Positions 41,418 to 53,708 of a stretch of DNA of 64,000 nucleotides are shown in pieces. Location: positions 610,437-674,436 of the forward strand of contig CAJNDS010001846.1 in the NCBI GenBank assembly GCA_905221605.1, read 5' to 3'. The DNA comes from Symbiodinium natans. Lineage: Eukaryota > Sar > Dinophyceae > Suessiales > Symbiodiniaceae. The position numbers and the translations under genes are program-made. The notes under the pieces were generated by a model. It was not told the origin of the DNA. It did not search any database and worked only from the letters and a program-made list of their open reading frames with translations. Numbering within the stretch: the stretch's first letter is position 1; the number at the start of each line of letters is the position of its first letter.

Positions 41418-42671
41418 TCAAGAGGCCTCGACTTCCTCGTAAACAAATCCCGCCATGACGCCGCCATCCTTCAGCTCGCCCGCCTCAGGTGCAAAAACGT
41501 GGCAAAACTGGGCTTAGGGTTTAGGGTTTAGGGTTTAGGGTTGAGGATTGAGGGTTGAGGGTTGAGGGTGGAGGGTTGAGGGTTCAGGGTTTAGGGTTTA
41601 GGGTTGAGGGCGCAAAAGAGAGGCCCAAGATGGCCCCCTCGAAGCATCATGCGTTCTGTCGAGCTCTGCTGAGCTCCCCGCGGCCAGGGGATCGTCGATT
41701 GCAGCCCCAATGTGCAGCTTTTGCGTCTCAGAGAGGCACTTTTGAATAACATCCTGCGCAAGCGGGGCGTGATGGGCGTGCAGATGCTTGCTCGATCGCA
41801 GGAAGTCTTGGGGTCCCTGATGTGAGAACGTAGCTGCACGCATTGGTCCAACCTGGGTGCTTTCGAGAAGGAGTGCGCGCTAGGATTTCGTTGCCCTAAA
41901 CCCTAAACATCCTAAAACCCTAAACTCTGAACCCACACCCACACACGCACAGACACACAGACTTACACCGACACTTCCGCAAATTCACACTGCTACACTT
42001 ATACGTTTAATTACACACCTTTCAGACCCAACAGTCCGACAGCGCTGTCAAGAGATTCACCGATACTCAGTGGTTGGCATCTTGCTTCCATGCCTGCAGC
42101 AGCGCACGTCTCCCGTCCCCAGGCAGTCCACCAACCCCGCCACCAGAAAAAGAAGTTGGCTGAGCGAGCAGCTGATGGATCTGCTGCTGGTCACCGAAGT
42201 CCTTGAGCCGCCCTGCACTCTGTTGGAGAAACTTGGCCTGATGCGCACACACACACACACAGACACGGAAAACCTCTCTTCATGTGATCTTGCATTCAAA
42301 GCCCCAGAGAGTACCTCTTTGCCAACCAGGCCAAGCTCGTTGTCCAAAGACTTGAGCTCGCGCGCGATGATGTCCAGCTTAAAGATGTCCAGCTCCTTGC
42401 TCAAGAGGCAGCGATCACCAACCACTAGGCCACCCCCAGCAGCCAACAGCATCCCAGTACAGTCATTGTATATGCACAATAATACGAATAATGATACGAT
42501 TACTATTAAAAATACTAAGAATATAATAATACTAAGAAGAACAATAACAATAATGACAATCATCAGAATCATCCACGACTTCCCGCGACTTCTCCCGCCT
42601 TGTACTTGATGGCCATCATCCGCTCGCGCTCAAGCGCCTCTTCATATGCATTGTAAGAGGGCCAAGGGAGG
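41418..42671 (-). CDS. multi-exon gene of unknown function, mostly helical
   Basis: Exons: 42671-42585 (YNAYEEALERERMMAIKYKA), about 42460-42290 (LSKELDIFKLDIIARELKSL, DNELGLVGKEVLSGALNA), about 42250-42060 (AKFLQQSAGRLKDFGDQQQI, GGLPGDGRRALLQAWKQDA), 41850-41612 (QDFLRSSKHLHAHHAPLAQD, IQKCLSETQKLHIGAAIDDP) and 41512-41418 (FCHVFAPEAGELKDGGVMAG, FVYEEVEAS, stop TGA). An AT-rich intron (42.47-42.58 kb) and a (TG)n intron (42.25-42.28 kb) separate the first three. The last intron is a telomere-type array with joined phase. The protein is rich in helices and Leu heptads, so coiled coil is likely. No family is recognised. Confidence 0.6.
41513..41611 (-). repeat. telomere-repeat intron, antisense, 99 bases
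   Basis: TTTAGGG block then TTGAGGG block on plus. Transcript donor TTGC|GCCCTC (GC donor) and acceptor CCCTAAG|CCCAG, both inside the array. Phase 1+2 joins SWASLL to PQFCHVFAPE. Confidence 0.75.
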
Positions 42672-42977
42672 TGCCGTGAGGACGAGCGCTCGCAGTCTGT
42701 TTTCTTTTGGCACCGCGCTTCGCAGCGGGTTCAGCCGGTCGAAGCAGGAAGGTTGCTCCGTCGGCGATGAGCATGCCCAGGAGTCAACGAGTGACACGTG
42801 TCTCCCTTGAGAATGGCCCAAGGTCGCTACAGCAGGGACACCTCGTCAGAAACTTGATCAGCTTGTAATCCTGCAGACACTGTCAGGCCAGAACACCTCG
42901 AGTCCTAGAGCACATCTCTTGCCCCGTATTCTACTGGTGCCAAGTCTCTTCAATTTAAACATCTCCTTGACCCACTT

Positions 42978-44062
42978 TCACCATCGAAGTCTCGCATGTG
43001 CCGATACACTGTCGAGGGTCGTAGCATTCGTAGCCTCAGCATAAAGTGCGACCTTGCTCTGACGCATCCTTATGCAAAGGAAAAGGGTTCCGAATCTACT
43101 ATTGCCCATGACGAGAAGCTTGTGTTTGGCTTGTCTTCGCCCTTGTCCACTGGCAGCCGCGAGCAGAGATGTGTCGCTTTGCGGCAAGATGCCGAAGGCC
43201 GTCCCTCACCTGCACAAACCCGTCCAGTCGGCATTTGAAGGCTGCGGCACGCAGCTTTCCCAACTTTCTGGGGCAGCACGGTCTGTGATGCTTCTCGGAT
43301 CCGAACCTGGAAGTCACCGCTCAACCGGCCTCACAGGGAATCTGCTGCCACATGTTTCCACTCACTCTTTTCGCACAGACCTTCTGGCTCAAGTTGTGCG
43401 CAAGTTCAAGAGCACCCAGGCTTGACGTGCAGCACAAGTGGAACTGCTTTTGGAAGGGGAAATGGCTCTGTAGATTGTTTCCATTAAAAGAACGTCCTTT
43501 GCAGAAATCAAGTAGCTGGCCCCATCCCCTCCAACCCCCAGCTTCCATTAAGCCGTGCATGCTCGCCCATCGTACTCTCACTTTGCCAATGGACGCGCTT
43601 CTGTGGCCTCACGAGTGCTTCTGTGGGCATTGTTTCAAGAACCTCAGGAGGGTTTGCTGTAAGTCCTCGTTTAGGTTTTCCGCCGCGCGGGCGCGCGGTT
43701 TGTCGCAAGCTGGCCTTTAAAAGTGCTTGGCTTCTGATGCGGTACCGGATTGCCGGATGGGCTGCGGAAGCGCCTGATTCGATCTGAACTGCCGTCATGT
43801 TAGTTACAGTGCAACTTATCAGGAATTCTTTAGGAATTTCAGAATACATGTTCGGGAGCCGAAACAACATCGAATGAGAAGCTGCCAAAATCTGGGCACG
43901 ATGCGCGAAGTGACCCCGCCCAAGACCCGCCCAGGAGAGCATATATCCCCTGCCGCGCCTGTTTGCTCCAAGATGCTCGGCTGGCTCTGTCAGCCAAGGC
44001 TGCCGCCGGAGTGAGCCAGCTTCCAGGATGGAGGACTGGCCGTGCACAGATTCACTTAACAC
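42978..44062 (-). CDS. probable multi-exon gene, unknown
   Basis: Segment 44062-43508 is one open frame (LFRLPNMYSEIPKEFLISCT, AIRYRIRSQALLKASLRQTA). Segments at 43410-43325 (ALELAHNLSQKVCAKRVSGN), 43320-43210 (SGDFQVRIREASQTVLPQKV) and 43150-42978 (HKLLVMGNSRFGTLFLCIRM) are coding-like in changing frames. Joins are unresolved. No family is recognised. Confidence 0.4.
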
Positions 44063-44297
44063 GAGCGGTCAATTGTAGGACGTCAAAGCATGAGGTCAGA
44101 TGCCACATGGGCAGACCAGGCTCTCATTTTTTCAATTGAATTTGCCAAGACTCAGACTAAGGTTTGCATGCAGTCTTGAATTGGCTGCTTGGCTCAAGCG
44201 GTTCAGCGAGTGGTGCACAGGTGGCTCCCACTTCCTTTGTTACTGCTATGTTTCACGCCATGCTGGTCAAGCATTGAAAAGCCGAGCAATCGTGGGC

Positions 44298-44576
44298 TCA
44301 GCAAGATGGACAGGGTCTCAGACCTGTCAGCAAGGAAGAGACAGCGCTAAGCCTTGTGAGGACATCTTTCGTTCCTGAGGCATCCACGGCCACTCGGGCC
44401 CTCGACTGGACGTCATGCTGACTGTGCGATTCCTTTGCAAAAGGCGCCCTTGCTTCTGCTCCTTCCTTTAATTGCTTGGCACGCAATGCATCGCAATGCA
44501 CGGTGATGCGTTGCGGCCGCCTCTCCATCAGCTTGGCGGAGCACATCTCGGCGTTGGACAAGCCTGCCCCGTGCAA
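44298..44576 (-). CDS. possible exon, unknown
   Basis: SNAEMCSAKLMERRPQRITV, LRAKQLKEGAEARAPFAKES and GTKDVLTRLSAVSSLL, ending with a stop at 44298. Charged and helical. No partner was found. Confidence 0.35.
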   Translation of the reverse strand: MHGAGLSNAEMCSAKLMERRPQRITVHCDALRAKQLKEGAEARAPFAKESHSQHDVQSRARVAVDASGTKDVLTRLSAVSSLLTGLRPCPSC

Positions 44577-44787
44577 ATTTCACACGCACGAAGGATGGGG
44601 GGTCATCAATGAGATGTTGGGCTGTGTTGTTGCATGTTGTTGCCCTGCCATGATGCCAGGATCATTCAAGCTCCAAATGCAGCAAGATGGCTTCCAATGC
44701 TTGCCGGACGCATGGCTTGGCAGCAGTCTGTGCACGAAGGCGCCTGCTGGAAGCACACTGCAACGTAAGAGCCGACTCTGAGAACAG

Positions 44788-45102
44788 TCATTGAACGAAA
44801 TTCATTGAATCACTCAGCATCTCTTCTTGGACGATGACTCCCTCCGTCAGAGGACTTTGAAGAATCTCCACCTGCAAAGAAGACTGAGAAAAGCAAGGGT
44901 GCTTGAGCTTGCCGGGGGCTCAGGAGGCAGATTGAGGCAGACTTTTACGCGCCTCGTAGTTGTCCACAACACATTTCTGATCGCCTGAGAAGCCCAAGAG
45001 AGCACACAGCAGGAGCCCCGCAAGCTCAGCAGAATCCGAGGTTCCTGCATTGATTCCGACATCCAGCACAGAACACCTCATGTTACGGAGTGGGTCTCTC
45101 AT
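44788..45102 (-). CDS. 3' end of a gene with a methyltransferase-like motif
   Basis: Exon 45102-44953 reads MRDPLRNMRCSVLDVGINAG and ELAGLLLCALLGFSGDQKC. The VLDVGINAG word resembles motif I (D-x-G-x-N-x-G) of SAM-dependent methyltransferases such as the FkbM group; this is a weak match by eye. GC donor TACGAG|GCGCGT at 44952, acceptor TTTGCAG|GTGGAG at 44872 (81-base intron). Exon 44871-44788 encodes VEILQSPLTEGVIVQEEMLS and stops at 44788. Exon lengths are 150 and 84 bases, phase 0. Upstream exons are expected but not identified. Confidence 0.55.
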
Positions 45103-45454
45103 GGTCTGCCTGAAACCCGATGCATGGCGGCTCAGGAGTCGGCCTCCACCTCATTCCACTGTCGCCACAGTTCGCACATCTAGTGAAGGGACTGCCCAGT
45201 GGCCGAGCCGCTGTTTAGGCTCGTTGAAACCTGGCTTGAGCCTTTAGAGGAAGTCGGCATTTAGGTTTTGAGGCTGCACACTTCAGTTGCCACGAAGACA
45301 AGGGAGCTTCAATGGCCATTTTTGCCATGCCATCCCAAAACCCGGAGCTTAGCAGAGACTCCTCCCGTGGCCCTTAGCAAGCCCCCGCCTTGGAGAGAGG
45401 TCGCCGTTTCAACACCTGGTCGCATCCCCGGTGAGTTACTCCAGTTACTTCGGC

Positions 45455-45498
45455 TTCGGGGGGGGGGGGAGGGGGGGGAGGGGGTCGGGGGGGGGAAG
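45455..45498. repeat. G-run tract
   Basis: Three to four runs of 6-10 G on plus, interrupted by A, TC and AA. Quadruplex-type composition in an intron or intergenic position. Confidence 0.85.
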
Positions 45499-45499
45499 G

Positions 45500-48400
45500 G
45501 GACTTCATTGCATTGGAAACCGTTGGCATCTCCCAGAGCCTCGGTAGCATCAGCATGTGCTGAGGCTGAATCGAATGTTAACCGCCTGGAAGATCAAACC
45601 TTGTCTCACGCTGATGATAGAAACAGCGTCGCTGAATGTCAGATGCAGGGTCATTTTGAAAAATCAGCTGCAGCATGTTGCAAGCAAGTCGCGCCATGCA
45701 TGAGAGGAAAGCCTTCGAAGCAACAAGATCGGCAGATGCCCTTGAGCCAACTCGGGGCAGCAGTTGCTAGTCCTTCGATCTGAAAGGTTTGCAAGCTCGG
45801 AAGCATGGGCAGAGGGCTTGGGCACAAGAAAGTCTGCTGGCACCTCCTGGCGCTCGCGTTCCTGCAAAGGTGGACTTCGGTCTGGCGCTGCGGCGACCGC
45901 CTGCGATTGCGGCATGGACGGGCCTTCTCCTCCAGCAGCCGGCGCAGCTCCGCCAGCTCGCTATCCACAGTGCCCTGTCAGATCAGCAGTAGAGCCGTCT
46001 TAGTGAAGCTAGAAAGCTCAGGCGAAGCGAAGAGAGAGCGCATCGGAGCCGGAAAGCCTTCGCTCGCAGAAGAGACCGGAGCTCCGATGCCTCCTCAGAA
46101 GCACAGACAGAGAGATAGAGAGAGAGAGAGAAAACGAAGAGGCCTGGCAGTTTCGAATGTGGATTGACACTCACTTGGCAACACTGTTTACAGCCTGATC
46201 TGTTTGTTCCCGTACAATCCAGGTGGCGCTTTTCCACTTCTTGAAGGATTCGAGGTCCCCGATGGCTTCGAAAGCTGCCAGTCTTGGTCACAGCACATGA
46301 GTAGAAGCCTCTGTCAACGCGATCGAAAGTCTTAAAGTTGCCACTGTGCCACCGGCCGATCACGCATCTGTTTGGCCTCTTCCCGTGCCCGTGCCTGCTG
46401 CACTCACATCTGCATCGTGGCAGACCTTCATCTGTGGCTAAGTACGGATCTAAGCGCGAGGCCAGCTCTTCTTCCCTACGACGGAGCTTCTCTTCGGCCT
46501 TCACAAAGACACAAGACATCAGCTGCTTCAACGAGGTTCAAGAAGCATGCCAACACCATGATGCGCTAGAGTCAAGCTTCTCGAATGCTCGGGCCGGTTG
46601 CTGGATAGGCCGGTTAAGTCGATCAGGCCTCATCAAGCCTGGATGCCTTTGCACGAAGATCCAGGAGCTCCTGCACACTGCCGAGGTCACTCGCAACCTG
46701 CTGAGTTTGTAGGACGTCCCAGAGGTCACTCGCAAACCTGCTGAGTTTGTAGGACGTCTCAGAAAAACGCCTTCACATCTACAGCTAAGGTTGTTGGTTG
46801 GCGTCCTTCTCCCCGGACGTGTGGCCCGCCAAAAAATCCCGCATGGCCTGACTGAACACGTCATTGGCAAAATGGAAACCCACGAATCTTGACATCAGCA
46901 AGGAAGCTCAGTTGAACGCAGCAGCACTGTCCAGAAGATATTCCAGCCCGAGATCTTTGAAGGCCTCAACTGCTCTCATGCGCTACGCTGGCTGCAGCGG
47001 CCGCATCTGGCTGCGCATGCCCTGCTGAAACGGTCACCTCACGTAGTTTCGCGTAGTTCCGCAAGAAGCCCTTCAAGTTGTATGGATCCTCGAGCAGGCA
47101 CATGTCAATGCTCCTTCTGCTTGCAACGGCATGTAAAAAGAGATGGAAAAAGATGAGCATGCTAAGGCCTCGAACAGCTCTGAGAAGCCGTACTCTTCAA
47201 AGGCTTTGCGTAATCCCTTCCGGCAAGTGTCAGCAAGACCCCGCGCTCGCCCAACATAGATTGGGTGCCGCATGTGTTCAAGCCAAGAACCAAGCCTAAA
47301 TTTCTCGGGTTAGAGCCAGCCTCGTATCTGGACAAAATCTCTTCCAGCAAGGCAGGGTCCTGACAAAAGAAACTGCCTGCGGCTCTCCTGGCCAGCGCCC
47401 CACATGGCACCAGCCTTGAAGGCATCACCCAAGCCGAACTTCTCGAAGAGGTCCCGAACCCTTGGAGCGTCGGAGAGGCTGCAACATGGCATGGACCAAT
47501 GGAACAGCAGAAAGCTGCCCGTAAGCCTTCGACCGCCTTAGCAAATCCAAGCTTTGCTTGAGCTCCTCACATGGCTGGAGACTGGGCATTCTGACATGGA
47601 TCCCTTGTTGGGGATACATATTCAATGAAATCTCCTAGGATACTTCCGTGCGCTGCTCAGGTGCCTCCAGCTTCGACGGGTCGCCAAAAACGTCTCCAAA
47701 GCCAGCCGCCTGCAGCTGCTGAATGCTCGAAGGGGCCCGAGAAAACTGTGGCTCTTTTGCACTCGCAAAGCTGCGTGGGCTGTCCAGCACAAGGCAGTTT
47801 CCTTCCTAACGTTCACAGGGCTGTTTCTGTAACAGGCGTCGCTGAATGTCACCTGCCGTGTCTTCTCGGCGTTGCCTCTAACATCTCCTTCAGCTGCTTG
47901 GCCGACGATAGGAAGTTCTTCAGCTCCTGAGGGCTTTCCAGGCTTTTGCCCAATGCCCTGCGATGAACAGACGTCCCGGGTCCTTCGGGTTCTTCAAAAG
48001 GTTCTCCAGGCCCAGATCTGCAAAGGCCTTCGAGCGAGAAGTGGCTGGGAAGCGCACGAGGCTGCTCGACCCGGCAGCTCAGAGACACCACACCCGTAAC
48101 GTAGTGACGGGCAGCTCAGCAGACGCGTCCGCCTCCAGAACCTGTCGAAGCGCCTGCCGATCAGACGGTGGCTCAACGTGACTCATGCCCTTCGCTTCAA
48201 GCCACCGAAGTCACCCATCACCGTCCTGCGGGTTGTCGAGGAAGTGCTCCAAGCCGAGGTCTTTGAAGATCTGCGCTTGAAACGTCGTGCTCGAAACATC
48301 TCGAAAACGCTAAGATTTCCACATCTCTTCGCACATGTTGACTCACACTGCCTTCTCGAAAGACAGAGCACGTTGGAGGAACTTGGCCAGAGCCTGGGGT

Positions 48401-49260
48401 GTTTGTGTTGCATGATTTCAGGAGCAGAAAGCGAAAACATCCCAAAGCCTGCCTCAGGATCCTCCATGAGCTTGCCTGGCCCCAAGACTGAACCAGACTG
48501 GGGTTAGAGCTCCAGATGCGATGTGGGAGGGGGGAACTTGCCGAGGCTTCTTGCCACTTGCAAGGCTTGGCTTCTTGATGACATGAGAGCTTTCCCCCTT
48601 TCCACTTCCCCCTCCCCACAGCTTGTGCGAAGTCGTGCCCGGGTTGAGGCACTCAAAACGAATCTGGCGAGGCACCTCCCCGCATTCCGAGGCAAAAGAA
48701 CGCCGAGCTACTTCGGAATTCGGATTTGGACAGCTGACTGCTGTTGACGTGCCGCGAGCTCAGGGCCTACATCGTCTTCGGGCGACCAAGGCGGATGGGC
48801 GTAGCGTGAGTGAAGCGTGTAAGGTGATTCCGAACAGCCGCTGTTCAGACGCAGCATTGGCCCGCCTAACCCCAGTTCCTCGAACAGTGCTCGGAGTCCT
48901 TCCAGCTCCTCCTGCGCTCGGTTCAGGCCAAGTGGGCACAAGGTGTTTGAAGCAACAAGCACACCATGCATGACCAGGGCGAAGCAAGACAAATCCTCGA
49001 GGTGCTTGCACTTCGCCGCAAGCTCCTCCCCTTCAGCCTTGGACTTGGCAAGGTCGGTGGCGAGGGCCTCTCGCAGCATCTGAGAACTGTAAGGAAGGGC
49101 CCCAAGCAAGCCCTTCAAGGCGCTTTTTTTGCCTCCAGCTGCGCCCGGTACTCCTCGGCAGAGACCGCCAGCTCGTCCTGAGGCAGAGAGCCCAACTGGG
49201 AGCAGAGTCGAGCGAGGACCACAGATGCACAGCTTGTGAGATTTGCAAGTGTTTGCAAGA
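45500..49260 (-). CDS. repeat-module and coiled-coil protein, many small exons
   Basis: At least fifteen short coding segments on minus, separated by 50-250 bases. One module recurs: IFKDLGLEHFLDNPQDGDG (48.26 kb), AFADLGLENLLKNPKDPG (48.03), DLFEKFGLGDAFKAG (47.44), KAFEEYGFSELFEA (47.20), AFKDLGLEYLLDSA (46.95), RALFEELGLGG (48.89). Between them are helical segments: QMLREALATDLAKSKAEGEE (49.08), ELKNFLSSAKQLKEMLEATP (47.90), EELKQSLDLLRRSKAYGQL (47.55), VQELLDLRAKASRLDEA (46.67), AEEKLRRREEELASRLDPYL (46.48), EASELRSLLRAKAFRL (46.08), DSELAELRRLLEEKARP (45.95). It looks like a protein grown by exon duplication, alpha-solenoid or coiled coil in type. It may be the 3' continuation of the EF-hand/WD40 gene above it. 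No family is recognised. Confidence 0.55.
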
Positions 49261-49485
49261 GTACAGTGACTACACAGTGACCACAGGAGATTGAATGATG
49301 ACTGTCAGAAACTGCGCGGCAGGGATTGCTGGGAAAACGGAATAAGCACAAGCTACCCTACGTGTTCCGGCGTCGATCCTACGTGCTCCTATGTTTTGCT
49401 GACGCTTTCCTCTCGTCAACTCGAGAGGGGGCCCCGGACAACAGCGAGCGGCCACACGAGCGCCCCTCCACAGCATCTTGAACGT

Positions 49486-49535
49486 GGGGGGAGGGGGAGA
49501 GAGACTGGACTGAAGGGGGGGGGGGGGGGGGCCCT
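49486..49535. repeat. G-run tract
   Basis: GGGGGGAGGGGGAG then a run of 18 G on plus, in the gap between two minus-strand exons. Confidence 0.85.
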
Positions 49536-49565
49536 GCCCCCACCACGGTATGAACTGCCAATTCA

Positions 49566-52500
49566 TCAGGGCCTCAGGAGCCCATCGAAGAGGCCATTGT
49601 AAACCAAAACGACGCTAGAGCTCCGGTGGACCTGGACGCTTCTTTGCACACCCAAGATGCCTCGAGCTTCGAAGCGCGTTTCACGAACTCGTCCATCCTC
49701 TGGGCTCGCACCTGCCACTGCTTGGGCCAATTGTGCACCGCAGTGCCTTGCTTTGACCTGATTAAACCCTTGAATAAACGCCAGGCATTGATCCAAAACC
49801 ACAAGCCATTTGCCTAAAGCTTCGTTGCTCCACTTCATCAGACATTCCTCAAACACCTCAACCGCTTATGCGTCATGTGAACCCACTACTTCACAGCATA
49901 TCACGAACATCCACCCAAATTTCTCCCTAAATCTCCCTGAAACACTTGAGAAAGGATGGCAGTGTGATGCTGACCTCCTCCCCTCGAAGAGCCGATTCGC
50001 TGCTTTCAGCTCGTCGATGGAAGGAACCTCCCCGCGAATGGTGTGTCGCCCCACTTTCAGCTTCTTGTCACCGATGGAGGTCGACCAGACGATCTTGGTT
50101 TCAATTCTGTCTACTGTGAGCAAGTTGAAAACGTAGGGCTCGTGTGCGGGATGCTCGGGCGTCTTAAAAGTCGGACTGTGAGAACACCTGTATTTCGGAT
50201 GGTGGCCGCAAGTCCAGACTTCGTAGCCCAACGGCACGATTGCATAGGCCCCTTTGTCGAAGCCCTCCGGCGCTATTTGCCTCATGCAATTTTAGCAGGT
50301 GTTGACTCGATTCGACTTCCGGGGCTCAAAGCAGTAATTTTGACAGGGCGTTTTGTGGCTTTTTGTGGGGTTTCGTGGGGTTTGGCGTAGTTTGGGTTGG
50401 AAGGGGTCGGGTCCGGGTAAGGGACTGCTGGCCTGACACACTGACGCTCAGATCCACCAATGGTCCACTCACGGATGAAGCCATCAGAGCCCGAGGACCA
50501 GATGAAGGACCGCACAACAGAAAGCTTGAGAACAGAGCCCGCGTGGGCTTTCTCCACCACCTCGTTGCAGGCACCGGTTGCCGTGCACCACAGGCGGATG
50601 GTTCCATCGTCCGCCCAGACCACAAAGTCGGACCAATGCGGATCATGCATCGAACGCCGTTCTTGTGCCCGTCATTTGCAGACCTTTGGAGATGGCAACT
50701 TTGAACCCCAGCTCTAGCACAAAGGCATCCTTCGTCGTCTGTGGACCCTCACTTTTGGAGTGCCAGGTTTCGATGGACCACTGCCGGATCGTGAAGTCGT
50801 TGCTGCCACTCCAGGCCCTTCTTCGCGGGATGCTGCCCTCCTTCATCTCCGAGGAGTCCAGGGCATCGCCAGAAGCAAGGCAGGTCACGCCCCCCGTGTG
50901 GCCGCCCATCAACGACCCCTTGAACTCCTTGCGCTTGGTGTCAAAGAGCGAGATGCCCATTGCCTCCTGCCCCATCCACATTAGGTGGGCTCCATGTGAA
51001 GCATGGACCAGACAAACCTGTGCTGTCAAGACTACTCCCTTTTCAATCACCCCTATAGGCATACCAGCTGACTTCAGCCTTGCGCTGAGAGTTGGTTTAC
51101 ATGGACTGCACAACAGGACTACAGCGACTACAGACCATGCAATTTATTTCAAGGAACCGTTGGTGGGAATTTCACTTCTGACCTTCGTTGCATCGTCCCG
51201 CTCTCGAACAGTGACGTTTCCTGCCCAGTCAACTGTCCAAACTTCCGTGCCAAACAGATAGCATTTCGGATGGCCAAGCCCATCTCCAACGTCTGTACAC
51301 AGCGGAAGCCTTCCTCATCCACGGCCTTCTTGGCAGGCTTGGCAACGGCGCTCTTTGTGCTTGATGGCTCCGCTGGCTCTGCAGCACCAGAAAGCGACGG
51401 CCGCTGCGAAAGATGTGAAGGCCCCTGGGAAGGCCTCTGTGAGTCCGCTTTGGCTGGAGCCGCCTGACTCTTCTTCGGGGCCGCTTCCTTCTTTGGCTTT
51501 GCTTTGGCTTTCTTCTTGGAAGCCTTGGCTTTCTTGCCTGCCGGCTGCGGACCCGTGGCCTCAGTGGAAGCTTCAGGAACCCCGGGCCCTTGCGGTTCTG
51601 TCGCGGCTTCCGCTGGCACGGGCTCCGAGGGCACGTCTTTGATGGGTTGCTCGGGTTGCTCGGGTTGCTCTCCCTGTGTTTCCTGAGAAACCACTGCGGG
51701 AGCCTGCTGCGCTTCAGTCTCTTCTTGCTGCGGCCCTTGCTGCTCTTGCTGCTCTTCCTCCAGAACTGGAAGGCTTCCAGGTGGCAGAGTCGTCTCAAGA
51801 TCACCTTTCGGCGGAGCTTCGCTAGCGCTTAGTGCCGACACCAGCTGGGTTGCCTCGTCTGCGCGCCCCTCGTCCACCTCGTCCACCTCGTCCACGTCAT
51901 CCTCTTCTACTTCCTCTTCATCTTCGTCGTCTTCATCATCCTCTAGATCCTCGTCAGCTCTTCATCCTCGTTCTCTTCGTCCGGGTCTTCGTTGCTCACA
52001 TCTTCCTCAGGATCTTCGTTCTCGCCTTCCTCATCTTCACCATCAGGAATTTCTGCAGCCTGGCCGTCCGGACCATCAAAATCATCTTGATGGGTGTACT
52101 GTCTCTTGATCTCTAGCTGGCACTCGCGCTCAGGGATGCAGCCAAGTTCATCTTTGTACTTGGCTCAGTCTTCTTACTGCGTCCGCCAAATATGCGAGCA
52201 CGGGGAGGGGCTTTCGCCTTTCCCAGGTCCTCCCGCGCCTGCAGGCAACCTGCTGCTGCTTCAAGTCGTCTAGCCGTTGGCTGTAGTCCTCTCGAAGGTC
52301 GAGAAATACCCGACCATCTGCTCCAGCACTTGTGTCCGGGCATCTAGCGTCTCAATTCCGGTGCCTGTTCCTGAGCTACCGTCTCTTCCACAAAGGACTG
52401 CCGAATCTGCAGATCCTGCTGCACCTGCCCGAGGGCAGCCGCCAGCTTCCTGGTTCCAGGAGGCCTCGTATCTGATTGATCTCTTGCTCGAACTCTGCAC

Positions 52501-52860
52501 GGTCTATGCGGTAGTCCTGGTTCTCATCGATTCTGCTGAAGGCCTCCTCGGGATCGGTGAAGTCCTCTGAGAGTTGCGCCAAGAACTTGGCCGTGGTCTT
52601 GAAGTCCTGCAGGCCAATGGTGTCCTGGATGGGGCAGGGCATTTGCAGCCCATATGCAACAGCCGACGGATCCTACGCGCCACAGCCTCCACAACCCCCC
52701 CCCCCCCCCCAAAAAAAGGGCGGCGACATAAGAAGAAGGCTAAGAAAGATGCCTTGCCATTGGAGAGGGACTGGAAGACCTGTCCGGTGAGTTCCGCGAC
52801 AGTCGCTGCCTCGAGGGAGCCACTTGCGGCCAGGCTCCGAGGTGTCGGCTCCGGCTCCAT
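49566..52860 (-). CDS. EF-hand, acidic-linker and WD40-repeat protein
   Basis: Start at 52860 (MEPEPTPRSLAASGSLEAAT). Exon near 52640-52450 has one EF-hand: AFSRIDENQDYRIDRAEFEQ, with D1, N3, D5, D9 and E12 present and Tyr instead of Gly at 6. Coiled-coil segments follow at 52.45-52.25 kb in shifting frames (QVQQDLQIRQSFVEET, DYSQRLDDLKQQQ). Exon 52.10-51.20 kb is very acidic, then Gln/Glu-rich, then Lys/Ala-rich (KKAKASKKKAKAKPKK). WD40 blades: GGHTGGVTCLASG ... AWSGSNDFTIRQWSIETW (50.9-50.75 kb) and VVWADDGTIRLWCTATG with AHAGSVLKLSVVRSFIWSSG and SDGFIREWTI (50.64-50.45). Then GYEVWTCGHHPKY (50.22) and helical exons (SIDELKAANRLFE, EECLMKWSNEALGKWLVVLD). WD40 proteins are scaffolds; here calcium could regulate one (inference). 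Confidence 0.7.
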
Positions 52861-53708
52861 TTTTTATTTTGGGCTCCTTTTTTTCTCTTTTTCTAAAGCA
52901 ATCTGCCTCTGCCTATCAGCCTCGCTGCCCGGTTCTGCCTTCACAAGTCTAGATAGCTGGACGGCTAGAAGACTGGACGCCTAGACGGCTACAGGTACAC
53001 TTGTCTTGCGCTGCCAACTTCAAGCTCGAACCACGAAACGCGCAGGAAAGGCACAGCTGCACTGTGCCGCACCTAATGCTGTCTCGCATATGACCTAGCA
53101 AACACTTCAGAAGAAGGCACAGCCTGGTTCAATCCTCGTCGGGCCCGTGCTGCTCGAAGAGGCTTGCTTGTTGGAGCCCTCTCTTGGAGAGGGCCCACAA
53201 GGAGCAGCTGCTTAGAGGCACATAAACTCAGGAAAACGCAGTGTCATTGCATTCATACAAGGACCCTCCTCGCAGAGTTCCTACTAGATCTTCATTCCGC
53301 CGACTTCTCCACATCATGACCACATCAATGAAAGGACTAAAGACCAGCGCTGCTGTCGAAGTCTGAAGTCTGCAGCTAATCCATTCTCCGATGCCCACAC
53401 CCGCGACACCCAAGATGATCAGAGCGGCGTATCTTCTCAGGCCTCAATTTTTTGAGTCTTTGGTTTGCTGTCTTGGATGTCACGGGCGTTCGCTGCCTTA
53501 AAGCAGCCGCCGTTAACCGTCTGCATGCAGGCAAGGCAGCAGACAATCATTTGCAAGTGCTAGAAAAAGCCTAAGGCATCAGTCCACCGATTTCGTGGAG
53601 ACTGACGCCAAATTCAGGTGAGCGGTAAGCAAAAAAATCCTTCATAGCTTCGAGTGGTGTAACAGCCGAACGACCGAGCCATGTCTCGGAGGATCCACGA
53701 AAGTCCCG

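Noticed and set aside
44180-44200. Possible dinoflagellate spliced-leader relic (TTGGCTCAAG)
   Set aside because: Only the last ten bases match; the preceding bases do not fit the known leader, so chance is likely.
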